From the NCBI GenBank assembly GCA_900766925.1, contig CAAFXG010000253.1, forward strand, positions 1 to 15,121: a DNA stretch of 15,121 nt, written 5' to 3'. Shown here piece by piece: positions 1 through 6,766 of the stretch. Source of the stretch: Lachnospiraceae bacterium. Lineage in GTDB: Bacteria > Bacillota > Clostridia > Lachnospirales > Lachnospiraceae. How positions within the stretch are numbered: position 1 is the first letter of the stretch; each line of letters begins with the position of its first letter. Position numbers and translations under genes: made by a program. Below the pieces are notes generated by a model. It was not told where the DNA came from. It did not search any database and saw only the letters and a list, made by a program, of their open reading frames with translations.

Positions 1-150
1 AACCATATGCGTGTACTGTTTGAATGACTTGGTTATGCTATGGAGAAGAGACATAAAAATCATGGAAGCCTTTGCTGAACATGATTTTGATTTACAAGGC
101 TCTTCGCAATGTCCTGCATAACGGAATGAAAACAGTACACGCATATGGTT
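1..150. repeat. 150-bp imperfect palindrome with 21-bp perfect terminal inverted repeats (MITE-like or long RNA hairpin)
   Basis: Bases 1-21 are the exact reverse complement of 130-150. Moving inward, further complementary blocks occur in nested order: 32-38 with 116-122, 45-50 with 100-105, and 56-64 with 80-88 (9 bp perfect), leaving a 15-base apical loop at 65-79. The whole segment can therefore fold as one long interrupted hairpin. Perfect ends plus a decayed interior resemble a miniature inverted-repeat element, or a structured transcript downstream of rpiB, which runs leftward into it. The element touches the window edge, so its left flank, any target duplication and its true left end cannot be seen. 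The 62 bp between it and rpiB hold no gene. Short open frames cross it on both strands without a convincing ribosome site. Family identity is unknown. Confidence 0.6.
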
Positions 151-212
151 TATAGCGGAGCTACCCCTGTTTATCGCTAATGAGACAGCCCCATATCCGA
201 TTGTATTATTTC

Positions 213-638
213 TTATGAAAACATATTAATTCTTCTGATATGTCTCTCGTCATTTGAGAAAGGTGTATCTACGAAGATGTCAGTAATCATAAGTGCAAGT
301 CCGGGTCCTAAGGTACGTGCACCCATGCAAAGAACATTTGCGTTGTTGTGTTCCTTTGTTGCCTTAGCTGAGAAACAGTCAGAGCAAAGTGCAGCACGAA
401 CTCCGTCTATCTTGTTGGCTGCCATTGACATACCGATACCTGTCCCGCAAATAAGAATTCCAAGCTCACATTCGCCACCTGCTACAGCATTTCCGACTGC
501 CTGGGCATAGATTGGGTAATCGCAGGAATCTGTGCTGTCACAACCATAGTCCTTTACTTCAAAACCTCTTTCCTGTAAATGCCTGATGATCTCAAGCTTT
601 AATTCGTATCCACCGTGATCACTTCCGATTGCTATCAT
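213..638 (-). CDS. rpiB: Ribose-5-phosphate isomerase B (RpiB/LacAB family)
   Basis: This cytosolic enzyme interconverts ribose 5-phosphate and ribulose 5-phosphate in the non-oxidative pentose phosphate pathway. The 141-residue product has the usual family length. It starts with the family N-terminus (MIAIGSDHGG, with D7 and H8), carries the ICGTGIG segment with C64 (equivalent of the E. coli active-site cysteine) and the KEHNNANVL segment with H97. The start at 638 is chosen because a GGAGG lies 8 nt ahead of it. An upstream in-frame ATG at 653 overlaps that SD and would add only MEEIN, which does not align with the family. It lies 27 bp downstream of ywlC in the same direction, so the two are probably co-transcribed. 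LacA/LacB homology is possible, but the single complete copy beside ywlC and atp favours RpiB. Confidence 0.95.
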   Translation of the reverse strand: MIAIGSDHGGYELKLEIIRHLQERGFEVKDYGCDSTDSCDYPIYAQAVGNAVAGGECELGILICGTGIGMSMAANKIDGVRAALCSDCFSAKATKEHNNANVLCMGARTLGPGLALMITDIFVDTPFSNDERHIRRINMFS

Positions 639-665
639 GTTAATTTCCTCCATTAATAATATATT

Positions 666-1748
666 CTAAACCATAATAACCCTATGTCCTGCCGCCTTAA
701 TCAGCCTGTTCATAATAGCTCCGCCGAGCTCGTTCTGATTAAGTGCTTCGCTGTAAATATAATCTACACCAAGTGTATCACATTCCCTGAGAACTGCATA
801 TAAATTCGCAGAAATTGTTATACCTTTTTTTGCTTCACCAACAATGAGAACATTTTTGCAGCTATATAAATTAGCGTTTTCCTTGGTTGAAAGAACAGCT
901 ACCTTGTAGCCTTGCGCCTCTTTTTCTGAAGATAATTCATTTATCTTATTAACTACACAGCAGGTTTCCTGTGCTGCATTAGGCAATGCTTCCACAATAG
1001 TAAGCTCGCCCTTTGGTGCATAATGAGTATATTTCATGCCGGGTGCCTTTGGCCTAAGACTTTGGTCAGGTTCAATAAGCGCCCTGTCTATCTCGACAGG
1101 ACCAATTATATCTTCGAGCATGGCTTTTGTTATAAAACCGGGACGAAGAATTGTTGGTATATTTCCTGTCAAATCAACAATAGTAGATTCTATTCCAATT
1201 CCAACAGCTCCCCCATCAAGTATCATATCAATTCGGCCATTCATGTCCTCGGCAACATGACTTGCAAGTGTTGGTGAAGGTCGACCTGATGTATTTGCAC
1301 TTGGTGCAGCGATGAATACACCGCTCTCCCTGATAAGTGCTAATGCTACCGGATGTGAGGGCATTCTGATTGCAACAGTATTGAGACCTCCTGTTGTTCC
1401 GTCCGGAACAAGGTCCAGCTTAGGTAAAACAATTGTAAGCGGACCCGGCCAGAATGCTTCCATAAGCATAACTGCTTTGTCGGGAACATTTGCAGCCAGC
1501 TTATAAACTGAATCGGTGTCTGCAATATGGACAATCAAAGGATTATCGCTTGGCCGCCCCTTTGCAGCATAAATTTTTGCTGCGGCAGATTCATTTAACG
1601 CATCTGCCCCAAGACCATAAACCGTTTCCGTCGGAAATGCAACAAGTCCCCCTGATTTTAGGATTGCTGAGGCTTCCTGTATAGCAGCTTCGTTATCGCC
1701 TGATTTAATTACAGTATTAAGTTTATTTAAAGTATTTATATCTTCCAT
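666..1748 (-). CDS. ywlC: L-threonylcarbamoyladenylate synthase, Sua5/YwlC type
   Basis: The enzyme makes threonylcarbamoyl-AMP from L-threonine, bicarbonate and ATP, the first step of t6A37 modification of ANN-decoding tRNAs. The 360-residue product is the long Sua5 form. An N-terminal YrdC/TsaC domain (about residues 20-215) has the KSGGLVAFPTETVYGLGADA, KGRPSDNPL, FWPGPLT and IAAPSANTSGRPSPT motifs. A linker with the conserved PGMKYTHYAP motif follows, then the smaller C-terminal Sua5 domain. The start at 1748 is preferred over the ATG at 1760. The sequence from 1760 contains the only SD-like element (GAGG, 6 nt before 1748), and nothing resembling an SD precedes 1760. The gene is first in a leftward unit with rpiB and is divergent from the ATP synthase operon. 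In Bacillus subtilis ywlC and rpiB also lie near atp, but in the same direction as it. Confidence 0.95.
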   Translation of the reverse strand: MEDINTLNKLNTVIKSGDNEAAIQEASAILKSGGLVAFPTETVYGLGADALNESAAAKIYAAKGRPSDNPLIVHIADTDSVYKLAANVPDKAVMLMEAFWPGPLTIVLPKLDLVPDGTTGGLNTVAIRMPSHPVALALIRESGVFIAAPSANTSGRPSPTLASHVAEDMNGRIDMILDGGAVGIGIESTIVDLTGNIPTILRPGFITKAMLEDIIGPVEIDRALIEPDQSLRPKAPGMKYTHYAPKGELTIVEALPNAAQETCCVVNKINELSSEKEAQGYKVAVLSTKENANLYSCKNVLIVGEAKKGITISANLYAVLRECDTLGVDYIYSEALNQNELGGAIMNRLIKAAGHRVIMV

Positions 1749-1794
1749 ATTGAACCTCATTAATCCGTGTAAAAACGTGAATTAGTTCGGTCTG

Positions 1795-1822
1795 ATTATA
1801 GCATAAAGGATGGAATTTTCAA
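1795..1822 (-). promoter_or_regulatory. Sigma-A type promoter for ywlC-rpiB
   Basis: On the minus strand TTGAAA (1822-1817) is followed after 16 bp by TATAAT (1800-1795). A TG one base ahead of the -10 makes it an extended -10. Transcription should start near 1788, giving a leader of about 40 nt before the start at 1748. The rest of the 1761-2089 gap holds the atp promoter and leader and no recognisable gene. Confidence 0.8.
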
Positions 1823-1961
1823 GTATTTACAGCAGTTTTCCGATATATGGGTCATACTGTGAAATTTTTAGGACAGGGTGTTGAATTGGAATATAAATAC
1901 CCACACATGGAAATGCTTATTATGAACTTTTTGTTAAATGTATAAAATTAGACTATTTTAA

Positions 1962-1990
1962 TTGAAAATTATCGAAAAATTAGATATAAT
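1962..1990 (+). promoter_or_regulatory. Sigma-A type promoter of the ATP synthase operon
   Basis: TTGAAA (1962-1967) and a perfect TATAAT (1985-1990) are separated by an optimal 17 bp in an AT-rich stretch. Transcription should start near 1997, giving a leader of about 93 nt to the first gene at 2090. The leader contains three GGATTT-containing segments (about 2042, 2056 and 2077), the last forming the SD region of atpZ. No riboswitch fold is recognised in it. Confidence 0.8.
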
Positions 1991-2089
1991 AACCACTATG
2001 TGTATGCTTTTTTTAGGAAAGTATAAACTAACTGTAATCAAGGGATTTTTATTTTAGGATTTGTATTCCGAAACAGGGGATTTAATTCT

Positions 2090-2380
2090 ATGGACAATGA
2101 AGAGAAATTTTACGAGGAAGATGATACTGACAATGCTTGGGAGAAAGAATTAGCCCATAATCCAAATCAGACGGGCAGCACCAATCAGGTTGCAAAAATG
2201 TTCTTTTTAATCCTTCAGATAGGTATAACGATGCTTGTAACAATTTTTCTTTGCATAGGATTAGGATATCTGGTTGATAACTTCTTTGGAACCAGACTTT
2301 TGGTATGGTTTATAGTTGTCGGAGTTGTATCAGGTATTAATTCTGTATATATTCTGATTAGAAGATTTATTGGGAAATGA
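2090..2380 (+). CDS. atpZ: AtpZ/AtpI-family small membrane protein of the ATP synthase operon
   Basis: A 96-residue protein with a strongly acidic N-terminal tail (residues 1-25) and two predicted membrane helices (about 38-60 and 68-90) joined by a GYLVDNFFGT turn. This matches the two-helix AtpZ / ATPase-gene-1 family. AtpZ and AtpI of alkaliphilic Bacillus have been linked to Mg2+/Ca2+ transport and ATP synthase assembly; transferring that role here is inference. An AGGGG about 10 nt upstream is the likely ribosome site. It is the first gene of the operon, and its stop overlaps the next start by 4 nt (ATGA), implying translational coupling. Family membership rests on topology, the GxLxD turn and position rather than strong sequence identity. 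Confidence 0.8.
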   Translation: MDNEEKFYEEDDTDNAWEKELAHNPNQTGSTNQVAKMFFLILQIGITMLVTIFLCIGLGYLVDNFFGTRLLVWFIVVGVVSGINSVYILIRRFIGK

Positions 2381-2793
2381 GAGATAGTCATAGAGTATTA
2401 AAGGAAATATATGTAGGAATTGCAATATTTGTGGTCTGCTTCCTGATATTGGGGGCATTCCTTATGCGTCCGTACTGGCTGTTTGCGGTATCGCTTGTTA
2501 TTGGTGGTGTAGCGGCATCATTATTTTTGTATCACATATATGATTGCCTTGACAGGGCACTTGATATGCAACAGAAGGATGCAAGACAGTTTGTAACGAT
2601 AAGAAGTCTTTTCAGATTAGTGTTCAGAGGGGCTTTGATGATTGGAGCTATAATGATTCATTGGACGGCTTTTGTCGGTGTGACAATTGGATTATTAAGC
2701 CCCAAGGTTGCTTCTTATTTCAATCCGCAGATTAGCAGATTGCTGAATCGCTTTGAAGGAGTGGATGACACTCTTGATATAGAATCAAAATAA
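2377..2793 (+). CDS. atpI: ATP synthase protein I (AtpI-like), four-helix membrane protein
   Basis: A 138-residue hydrophobic protein with four predicted transmembrane helices (about residues 10-30, 33-54, 78-96 and 98-112), the usual arrangement for AtpI/UncI. In other bacteria AtpI assists assembly or stability of the c-ring and is not part of the finished enzyme. The start overlaps the atpZ stop by 4 nt and has only a weak SD of its own, so coupled translation is likely. The stop lies 21 bp before the atpB start. AtpI proteins diverge strongly in sequence, so the call relies on topology, size and its place between atpZ and atpB. Confidence 0.8.
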   Translation: MRDSHRVLKEIYVGIAIFVVCFLILGAFLMRPYWLFAVSLVIGGVAASLFLYHIYDCLDRALDMQQKDARQFVTIRSLFRLVFRGALMIGAIMIHWTAFVGVTIGLLSPKVASYFNPQISRLLNRFEGVDDTLDIESK

Positions 2794-2814
2794 CATATGA
2801 AGGAGGGTGAGCAT

Positions 2815-3552
2815 ATGATGAGTGGCCCTGCCACTGGAATCAGTGTAATAAGCCGTGAACCGGATTTTTATATTCATGAGCTTAAACCGCTGAATTTCTT
2901 TGGCCAAACGGTATATATTACCACCACCCATGTCTGTACCTTAATCGTCTTCGTTACCATAATAATTCTTGCCTTATGTGCAAGACATGCCGTACTGAAG
3001 ACTAAGGATGGCGAAGTTCCCGGCAAATTTGCAACAGGTGTTGAGCTTGCTGTAAACACATTGCTTAATTTCGTTAATGGCACCATGGGCAAGGCCGGTA
3101 AGAATTATATCAACTACATTGGTACTCTGTTTGTATTCGTGTTATTTTCGAATATTTCCGGTCTGTTTGGATTAAGACCGCCTACAGCAGACTATGGTAC
3201 CACGTTATGTATCGCACTCGTATCATTTGTAATGATACAATATGCCGCAATCAGGTATCAGAAATGGGGTGCATTTAAGAGCCTGTTTGAACCGATATTC
3301 CTGTTCTTTCCAATCAACGTAATAAGTGAGTTTGCAACTCCTGTTTCATTGTCATTACGTTTGTTTGGTAATATTCTGGCAGGTACGGTTATGATGGCAC
3401 TTTATTATGGCATGCTGCCGATATTCTTTAAATTCGGTATACCGTCGGCATTGCATGTATATTTCGATCTGTTCTCAGGTGCAATTCAGGCATATGTATT
3501 TAGTATGCTGACAATGACATTTATAGCAGATAAGAGAAATGTAGAGGGGTAA
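2815..3552 (+). CDS. atpB: F-type ATP synthase subunit a
   Basis: Subunit a is the stator channel of the membrane Fo sector, providing the two half-channels for the coupling ion beside the c-ring. From 2815 the protein has 245 residues. The segment SLSLRLFGNILAG contains the essential arginine (R182, equivalent to E. coli aR210) and conserved N186. The last helix has the FSGAIQAYVFSML motif with Q225. Five to six hydrophobic helices are visible. An in-frame ATG at 2797 would give 251 residues, but the strong AAGGAGGG at 2800-2807 lies inside that extension and 8 nt ahead of 2815, so 2815 is the better start. The next codon is also ATG. The neighbours (atpI before, atpE after) fit the standard operon order. 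Confidence 0.97.
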   Translation: MMSGPATGISVISREPDFYIHELKPLNFFGQTVYITTTHVCTLIVFVTIIILALCARHAVLKTKDGEVPGKFATGVELAVNTLLNFVNGTMGKAGKNYINYIGTLFVFVLFSNISGLFGLRPPTADYGTTLCIALVSFVMIQYAAIRYQKWGAFKSLFEPIFLFFPINVISEFATPVSLSLRLFGNILAGTVMMALYYGMLPIFFKFGIPSALHVYFDLFSGAIQAYVFSMLTMTFIADKRNVEG

Positions 3553-3559
3553 TCCCCTT
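3544..3559 (+). promoter_or_regulatory. Small GC-clamped hairpin over the atpB stop codon
   Basis: AGGGG (3545-3549) pairs with CCCCT (3554-3558), plus a flanking G-U pair, around the four-base loop TAAT, which contains most of the atpB stop codon (3550-3552). No T-run follows, so it is not a normal terminator. It lies between the single-copy subunit a and the multi-copy subunit c and could affect mRNA processing or decay; this role is inference. Confidence 0.45.
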
Positions 3560-3599
3560 GTAGTTTACAAACAATTTATGAAAAATGGAGGATTAGAAA

Positions 3600-3857
3600 A
3601 TGGAAATTCATATTGATGGATTGATTAGCGCATGTTCAGCAATCGGTGCAGGTATCGCCGTTTGTTCCGGTATTGGACCTGGTATTGGTCAGGGTATTGC
3701 AGCAGGTTATGGTGCATCTGCAGTTGGACGTAACCCGGGGGCAAAGGGTGACATTATGTCAACAATGCTTCTTGGACAGGCTGTTGCTGAGACAACAGGT
3801 CTTTACGGACTCGTAGTTTCACTTTTGCTTATGTTTGTAAAACCTTTCGGTAAGTAG
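3600..3857 (+). CDS. atpE: F-type ATP synthase subunit c with Na+-binding signature
   Basis: This 85-residue hairpin proteolipid forms the rotating c-ring of Fo. Helix 1 (about residues 8-38) contains the glycine-rich GIGPGIGQG; the polar loop is GRNPGAKGD; helix 2 (about 52-80) contains QAVAETTGLY. The ion-carrying carboxylate is E64. Residues known to coordinate Na+ in Ilyobacter and related c-rings (proline and glutamine in helix 1; glutamate, serine or threonine, and tyrosine in helix 2) are present as P27, Q31, E64, T65 and Y69, with T66 also conserved. This supports a Na+-translocating enzyme; specificity is inferred from the residues. The SD GGAGG is 8 nt upstream. It is part of ATGGAGGATTAG (3585-3596), a three-codon minimal frame. 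Confidence 0.97.
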   Translation: MEIHIDGLISACSAIGAGIAVCSGIGPGIGQGIAAGYGASAVGRNPGAKGDIMSTMLLGQAVAETTGLYGLVVSLLLMFVKPFGK

Positions 3858-3859
3858 GC

Positions 3860-3894
3860 GCCATTTTGTTATGCAGTCGCATAGAAATGATGGC
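3860..3894 (+). promoter_or_regulatory. Stem-loop between atpE and atpF
   Basis: GCCAT (3860-3864) pairs with ATGGC (3890-3894), and TATGC (3870-3874) pairs with GCATA (3879-3883). Inner TTT/AAA pairing closes the asymmetric middle, and the loop is AGTC. It begins two bases after the atpE stop. No T-run follows, and the operon clearly continues. A likely role is protecting or processing the atpE part of the mRNA, since subunit c is needed in excess over subunit b; this is inference. Confidence 0.6.
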
Positions 3895-3929
3895 ATATTC
3901 ATTTATAGGTTGCTGAAAGGAGAGTAAAC

Positions 3930-4493
3930 ATGTCAGTTTTATATGCAAATGTTGCGCTTCTTGCGGAGGAAACAACAGGACGTATATTTGGCCTTGATGC
4001 TCAGTTGTTATTTGATGTATTGATTCAAGGTTGTGCAGTATTTCTTTTGTTTATTTTTCTTACTTACATTCTGATTAATCCGGTCAGAAAGGTATTGGAA
4101 GACAGACAGGCTAAAATAAAGAGTGACATTGATAATGCCGCAAAGGATAAGGAAGATGCTGCAAAGCTTAAGGCTGAGTACGATGAGAGAATTAAGAATG
4201 TCAATGACGAAGCTTCAGAAATTCTGGAAAGTGCACGTAAAAGAGCTGTTACCAGTGAGAGGACTATTGTAGAAGAAGCCAAGGAAGAGGCAGGAAGAAT
4301 TATCTCGATGGCTAACAAAGAGGCAGAGCTTGAGAAAAGCAGAGTAAAGGATGAAGTCAAGCAGGAAATCATAGGAGTTGCTACCGCTATGGCGGGTAAG
4401 TTTGTTGCAAATTCTATGGATGAAAAGGCGCAGGCCAACCTGATTGATGAAACCCTGAAGGAAATGGGTGATGATACATGGCTAAGCAGGTAG
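3930..4493 (+). CDS. atpF: F-type ATP synthase subunit b
   Basis: Subunit b forms the peripheral stalk that holds F1 against rotation. The 187-residue protein has an N-terminal membrane helix (about residues 26-49), the conserved NPVRKVLEDRQAKI hinge, and a long charged amphipathic helix (about 55-160) for right-handed coiled-coil dimerisation. The C-terminal part contacts the delta subunit. The first 18 residues form a short extension on the outer side. A strong AAAGGAG lies 8 nt upstream. The end overlaps the atpH start by 16 nt, so the two are probably translationally coupled. A long minus-strand open frame across this region arises from the biased Lys/Glu/Ala codons and is not a gene. Confidence 0.96.
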   Translation: MSVLYANVALLAEETTGRIFGLDAQLLFDVLIQGCAVFLLFIFLTYILINPVRKVLEDRQAKIKSDIDNAAKDKEDAAKLKAEYDERIKNVNDEASEILESARKRAVTSERTIVEEAKEEAGRIISMANKEAELEKSRVKDEVKQEIIGVATAMAGKFVANSMDEKAQANLIDETLKEMGDDTWLSR

Positions 4494-5017
4494 ATACAAC
4501 CTATGGAAATGCACTCTTTGAGCTTGCACTTGAAGAAGGAAGGTTGGATGACCTCTATGAAGAGGCTCAGGTGCTCGTAGAAATATTGCGGGACAAAGCA
4601 GATTTTATAAAGATTCTTAACCATCCGCATGTGGATAAGGAAGAAAAGAAAAGGGTTATTGAGGACACATTTAAAAACCGTATTTCAGATGAGCTTACCG
4701 GACTCATGGTAATGCTCATGGAAAAAGGGCACAGTGACAAAATAACAAATGTCTTTGATTATTTCATAAGGCTGGTTAAGAAACAGAAAAATATCGGTGT
4801 GGCAGATGTGACTAGTGCGGTTGACTTGTCAGACATGCAGAAGGCTGATATTGAAAAGAGATTAATAGAGACTACAGCTTACGATACAATGGAAATCAGC
4901 TATAGAGTTGATACTTCACTTATCGGTGGTCTTATAATTCGTATTGAGGATAGAGTTGTTGACAGCAGTATAAGGACTAAGCTGGATGCAATGTCTAAAT
5001 CTCTTGCAAAAGCGTAG
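4478..5017 (+). CDS. atpH: F-type ATP synthase subunit delta
   Basis: Delta caps the alpha3-beta3 head and binds subunit b, linking the stator to F1. The 179-residue product has the usual length. It shows the N-terminal helical-bundle signature (TTYGNALFELALEEGRLDDL) and the conserved C-terminal segment beginning DTSLIGGLIIRIEDRVVD and ending KLDAMSKSL. Translation probably depends on coupling to atpF. The start lies within the last codons of atpF and its nearest purine-rich element (AAGGAAATGGG) is distant. The 30-bp gap to atpA has no hairpin. Confidence 0.95.
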   Translation: MAKQVDTTYGNALFELALEEGRLDDLYEEAQVLVEILRDKADFIKILNHPHVDKEEKKRVIEDTFKNRISDELTGLMVMLMEKGHSDKITNVFDYFIRLVKKQKNIGVADVTSAVDLSDMQKADIEKRLIETTAYDTMEISYRVDTSLIGGLIIRIEDRVVDSSIRTKLDAMSKSLAKA

Positions 5018-5047
5018 ATAGAGATAGAAAGAAGGTGTTCGTGGTCC

Positions 5048-6550
5048 ATGAATTTGAAACCGGAAGAAATTAGCTCCGTTATCAAGGAACAAATCAAGAA
5101 CTATCAGACGAAGCTCGAAACATCGGACGTGGGAACGGTTATTCAGGTTGCCGATGGTATCGCGCGTATTCATGGTCTTGAAAATGCTATGCAGGGCGAA
5201 CTTCTTGAATTCCCGGGTGAAGTATTTGGAATGGTACTTAACCTTGAGGAGGATAATGTTGGTGCCGTTTTACTTGGTGATACAAAGAGTATCAACGAGG
5301 GAGACATAGTAAAGGCTACAGGCAGGGTTGTTGAGGTGCCTGTAGGCGACGCGATGCTTGGTCGTGTTGTAAATGCATTGGGTCAGCCAATTGATGGTAA
5401 GGGACCTATTGAGACAACCAAAACAAGACAGATTGAGAGAGTTGCATCAGGTGTAATTGCACGTAAGTCAGTTGATACACCACTTCAGACAGGTATAAAG
5501 GCTATCGATGCGATGGTTCCAATCGGAAGAGGTCAGAGAGAGCTTATTATCGGTGACAGACAGACCGGTAAGACGGCTATTGCAATTGATACAATTATTA
5601 ATCAGAAGGGACAAGGGGTTTACTGTATTTATGTTGCCATCGGACAGAAGGCATCTACAGTTGCAAATATTGTCAAGACTTTAACAGAGTATGGTGCTAT
5701 GGAGTATACAACAATTGTTGCTTCAACAGCCAGTGAATTAGCACCGCTTCAGTATATTGCACCTTATGCCGGATGTGCAATTGGTGAGGAGTGGATGGAA
5801 GCAGGCAAGGATGTACTTGTAGTATATGATGATCTTTCAAAGCATGCTACAGCTTACCGTACACTGTCATTGCTTCTCCGTAGACCACCAGGCAGAGAGG
5901 CTTATCCTGGTGATGTATTCTACCTTCATTCAAGATTGCTTGAGCGTGCGGCTAAGCTTTCTGATGAGTTAGGTGGAGGTTCACTCACCGCACTGCCTAT
6001 CATTGAGACACAGGCAGGTGATGTTTCGGCATATATACCTACAAATGTAATTTCAATTACAGACGGTCAGATTTATCTTGAGACAGAGATGTTTAACTCA
6101 GGCTTCAGACCTGCTGTTAATGCAGGTCTTTCGGTATCACGAGTTGGTGGTGCGGCTCAGATTAACGCAATGAAGAAGCTTGCTTCCCCTATTCGTGTCG
6201 AGTTAGCGCAGTACAGAGAGCTTGCAGCCTTCTCACAGTTTGGCTCAGAGCTTGATGATGATACCAAGGAGAAGCTTGCACAGGGTGAAAGAATCAAAGA
6301 AATGCTCAAGCAACCTCAGTACAAGCCTATGCCTGTAGAAAAACAGGTAGTTATCATTTATGCGGCAACACGTAAATATTTGATAGATATTCCTGTTGAC
6401 AGAATACTTGAATTTGAAAGTGGATTGTTTGAGTTTGTTTCAACGAAATATCCTGACATTTTTGAGGGTATTAAAAAGGAGAAGAAGCTTACTGAGGAAA
6501 TCGAAAATAACCTTATAAAGGCTATTACAGAGTTTAAGGCAACGTTTTAG
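5048..6550 (+). CDS. atpA: F-type ATP synthase subunit alpha
   Basis: Alpha alternates with beta in the catalytic F1 head and carries non-catalytic nucleotide sites. The 500-residue protein has the N-terminal beta-barrel (about 25-95), the P-loop GDRQTGKT at 169-176, the VYDDLSKHATAYR segment with Walker B-like residues (259-271), and the LSVSRVGGAAQ signature with arginine finger R365. The C-terminal helical domain follows. Length and motifs are typical and uninterrupted. A GAAGGTG about 10 nt upstream is the ribosome site. The stop codon TAG (6548-6550) is also the first three bases of the first copy of the intergenic repeat, so the repeat array begins exactly at the end of the gene. Confidence 0.98.
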   Translation: MNLKPEEISSVIKEQIKNYQTKLETSDVGTVIQVADGIARIHGLENAMQGELLEFPGEVFGMVLNLEEDNVGAVLLGDTKSINEGDIVKATGRVVEVPVGDAMLGRVVNALGQPIDGKGPIETTKTRQIERVASGVIARKSVDTPLQTGIKAIDAMVPIGRGQRELIIGDRQTGKTAIAIDTIINQKGQGVYCIYVAIGQKASTVANIVKTLTEYGAMEYTTIVASTASELAPLQYIAPYAGCAIGEEWMEAGKDVLVVYDDLSKHATAYRTLSLLLRRPPGREAYPGDVFYLHSRLLERAAKLSDELGGGSLTALPIIETQAGDVSAYIPTNVISITDGQIYLETEMFNSGFRPAVNAGLSVSRVGGAAQINAMKKLASPIRVELAQYRELAAFSQFGSELDDDTKEKLAQGERIKEMLKQPQYKPMPVEKQVVIIYAATRKYLIDIPVDRILEFESGLFEFVSTKYPDIFEGIKKEKKLTEEIENNLIKAITEFKATF

Positions 6551-6627
6551 AGGAGCTATCCGCGACGAAGTCGCATCGGAATGATAGCGACGAAAGGCCG
6601 CCGAACGAAGGTGAGGGGGCAATTCAA
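6548..6627 (+). repeat. GC-rich palindromic intergenic repeat, copy 1 (80 bp)
   Basis: The first 61 bases (6548-6608) recur exactly at 6628-6688, a period of 80 bp. The unit contains nested inverted repeats: GCTATC (6555-6560) with GATAGC (6583-6588), and inside it GCGAC (6562-6566) with GTCGC (6570-6574) around a GAA loop. Its tail is a G-rich segment, GTGAGGGGGCAATTCAAT (6611-6628), that also recurs. The composition is far richer in G and C than the flanking genes. It looks like a REP/BIME-type dispersed palindromic element; the family is not identified. Open frames through it on the minus strand are by-products of the repeat. Confidence 0.85.
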
Positions 6628-6766
6628 TAGAGGAGCTATCCGCGACGAAGTCGCATCGGAATGATAGCGACGAAAGGCCGCCGAACGACGAGGTGCTAAT
6701 ATGATGTGTAACATCATATTTAAATTGCACCGAGGATATGCCGCCGAACGAAGGTGAGGGGGCAAT
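6628..6766 (+). repeat. Palindromic intergenic repeat, copy 2, interrupted by a 63-bp insertion
   Basis: Bases 6628-6688 repeat copy 1 exactly. The sequence then diverges for about 51 bp and resumes with GCCGCCGAACGA (6740-6751), which duplicates 6677-6688. The G-rich tail follows, and 6740-6766 equals 6597-6623. The copy therefore carries a net 63-bp insertion bounded by a 12-bp direct repeat. Such a structure can arise by insertion with target duplication or by repeat-mediated slippage; the sequence alone does not decide. Confidence 0.8.
6692..6731 (+). repeat. Hairpin carried by the insertion in repeat copy 2
   Basis: AATATGATGT (6698-6707) and ACATCATATT (6711-6720) form a perfect 10-bp stem with a GTA loop. 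An outer GGTGC (6692-6696) pairs with GCACC (6727-6731) across an asymmetric internal loop. It is AT-rich, unlike the surrounding repeat, and is confined to the inserted segment. No T-run follows, so termination is unlikely. Confidence 0.7.

Noticed and set aside
1..150. Protein-coding gene across the palindrome (open frames on both strands, for example a minus-strand frame from 144 to the window edge)
   Set aside because: No convincing SD is present, the frames run through both complementary arms, and the base-paired layout explains the segment better.
653..653. Upstream starts for rpiB (653), ywlC (1760), atpB (2797) and the small surface gene (14226)
   Set aside because: In the first three the ATG overlaps the SD of the downstream start. 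In the fourth it lies inside a stem-loop and would put 19 residues ahead of a clear signal peptide.
1997..2089. Riboswitch in the atp leader
   Set aside because: The roughly 93-nt leader shows three loose GGATTT segments but no stem pattern or conserved motif of a known riboswitch class.
3860..3894. Transcription terminator after atpE
   Set aside because: There is no T-run and essential genes of the same complex follow directly, so an mRNA processing or stability role is more likely.
4064..4630. 188-codon minus-strand open frame opposite atpF/atpH
   Set aside because: Its serine/leucine-rich translation is the mirror of the Lys/Glu/Ala coiled-coil codons of atpF, it has no credible ribosome site, and it overlaps two well-supported genes.
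6440..6765. Minus-strand open frames of 69 and 96 codons through the atpA-atpG gap
   Set aside because: Their repeated segments (such as AFRRYHSDATSSRIAPL) simply translate the palindromic DNA repeat; there is no SD, and similar peptides would appear wherever the repeat occurs.
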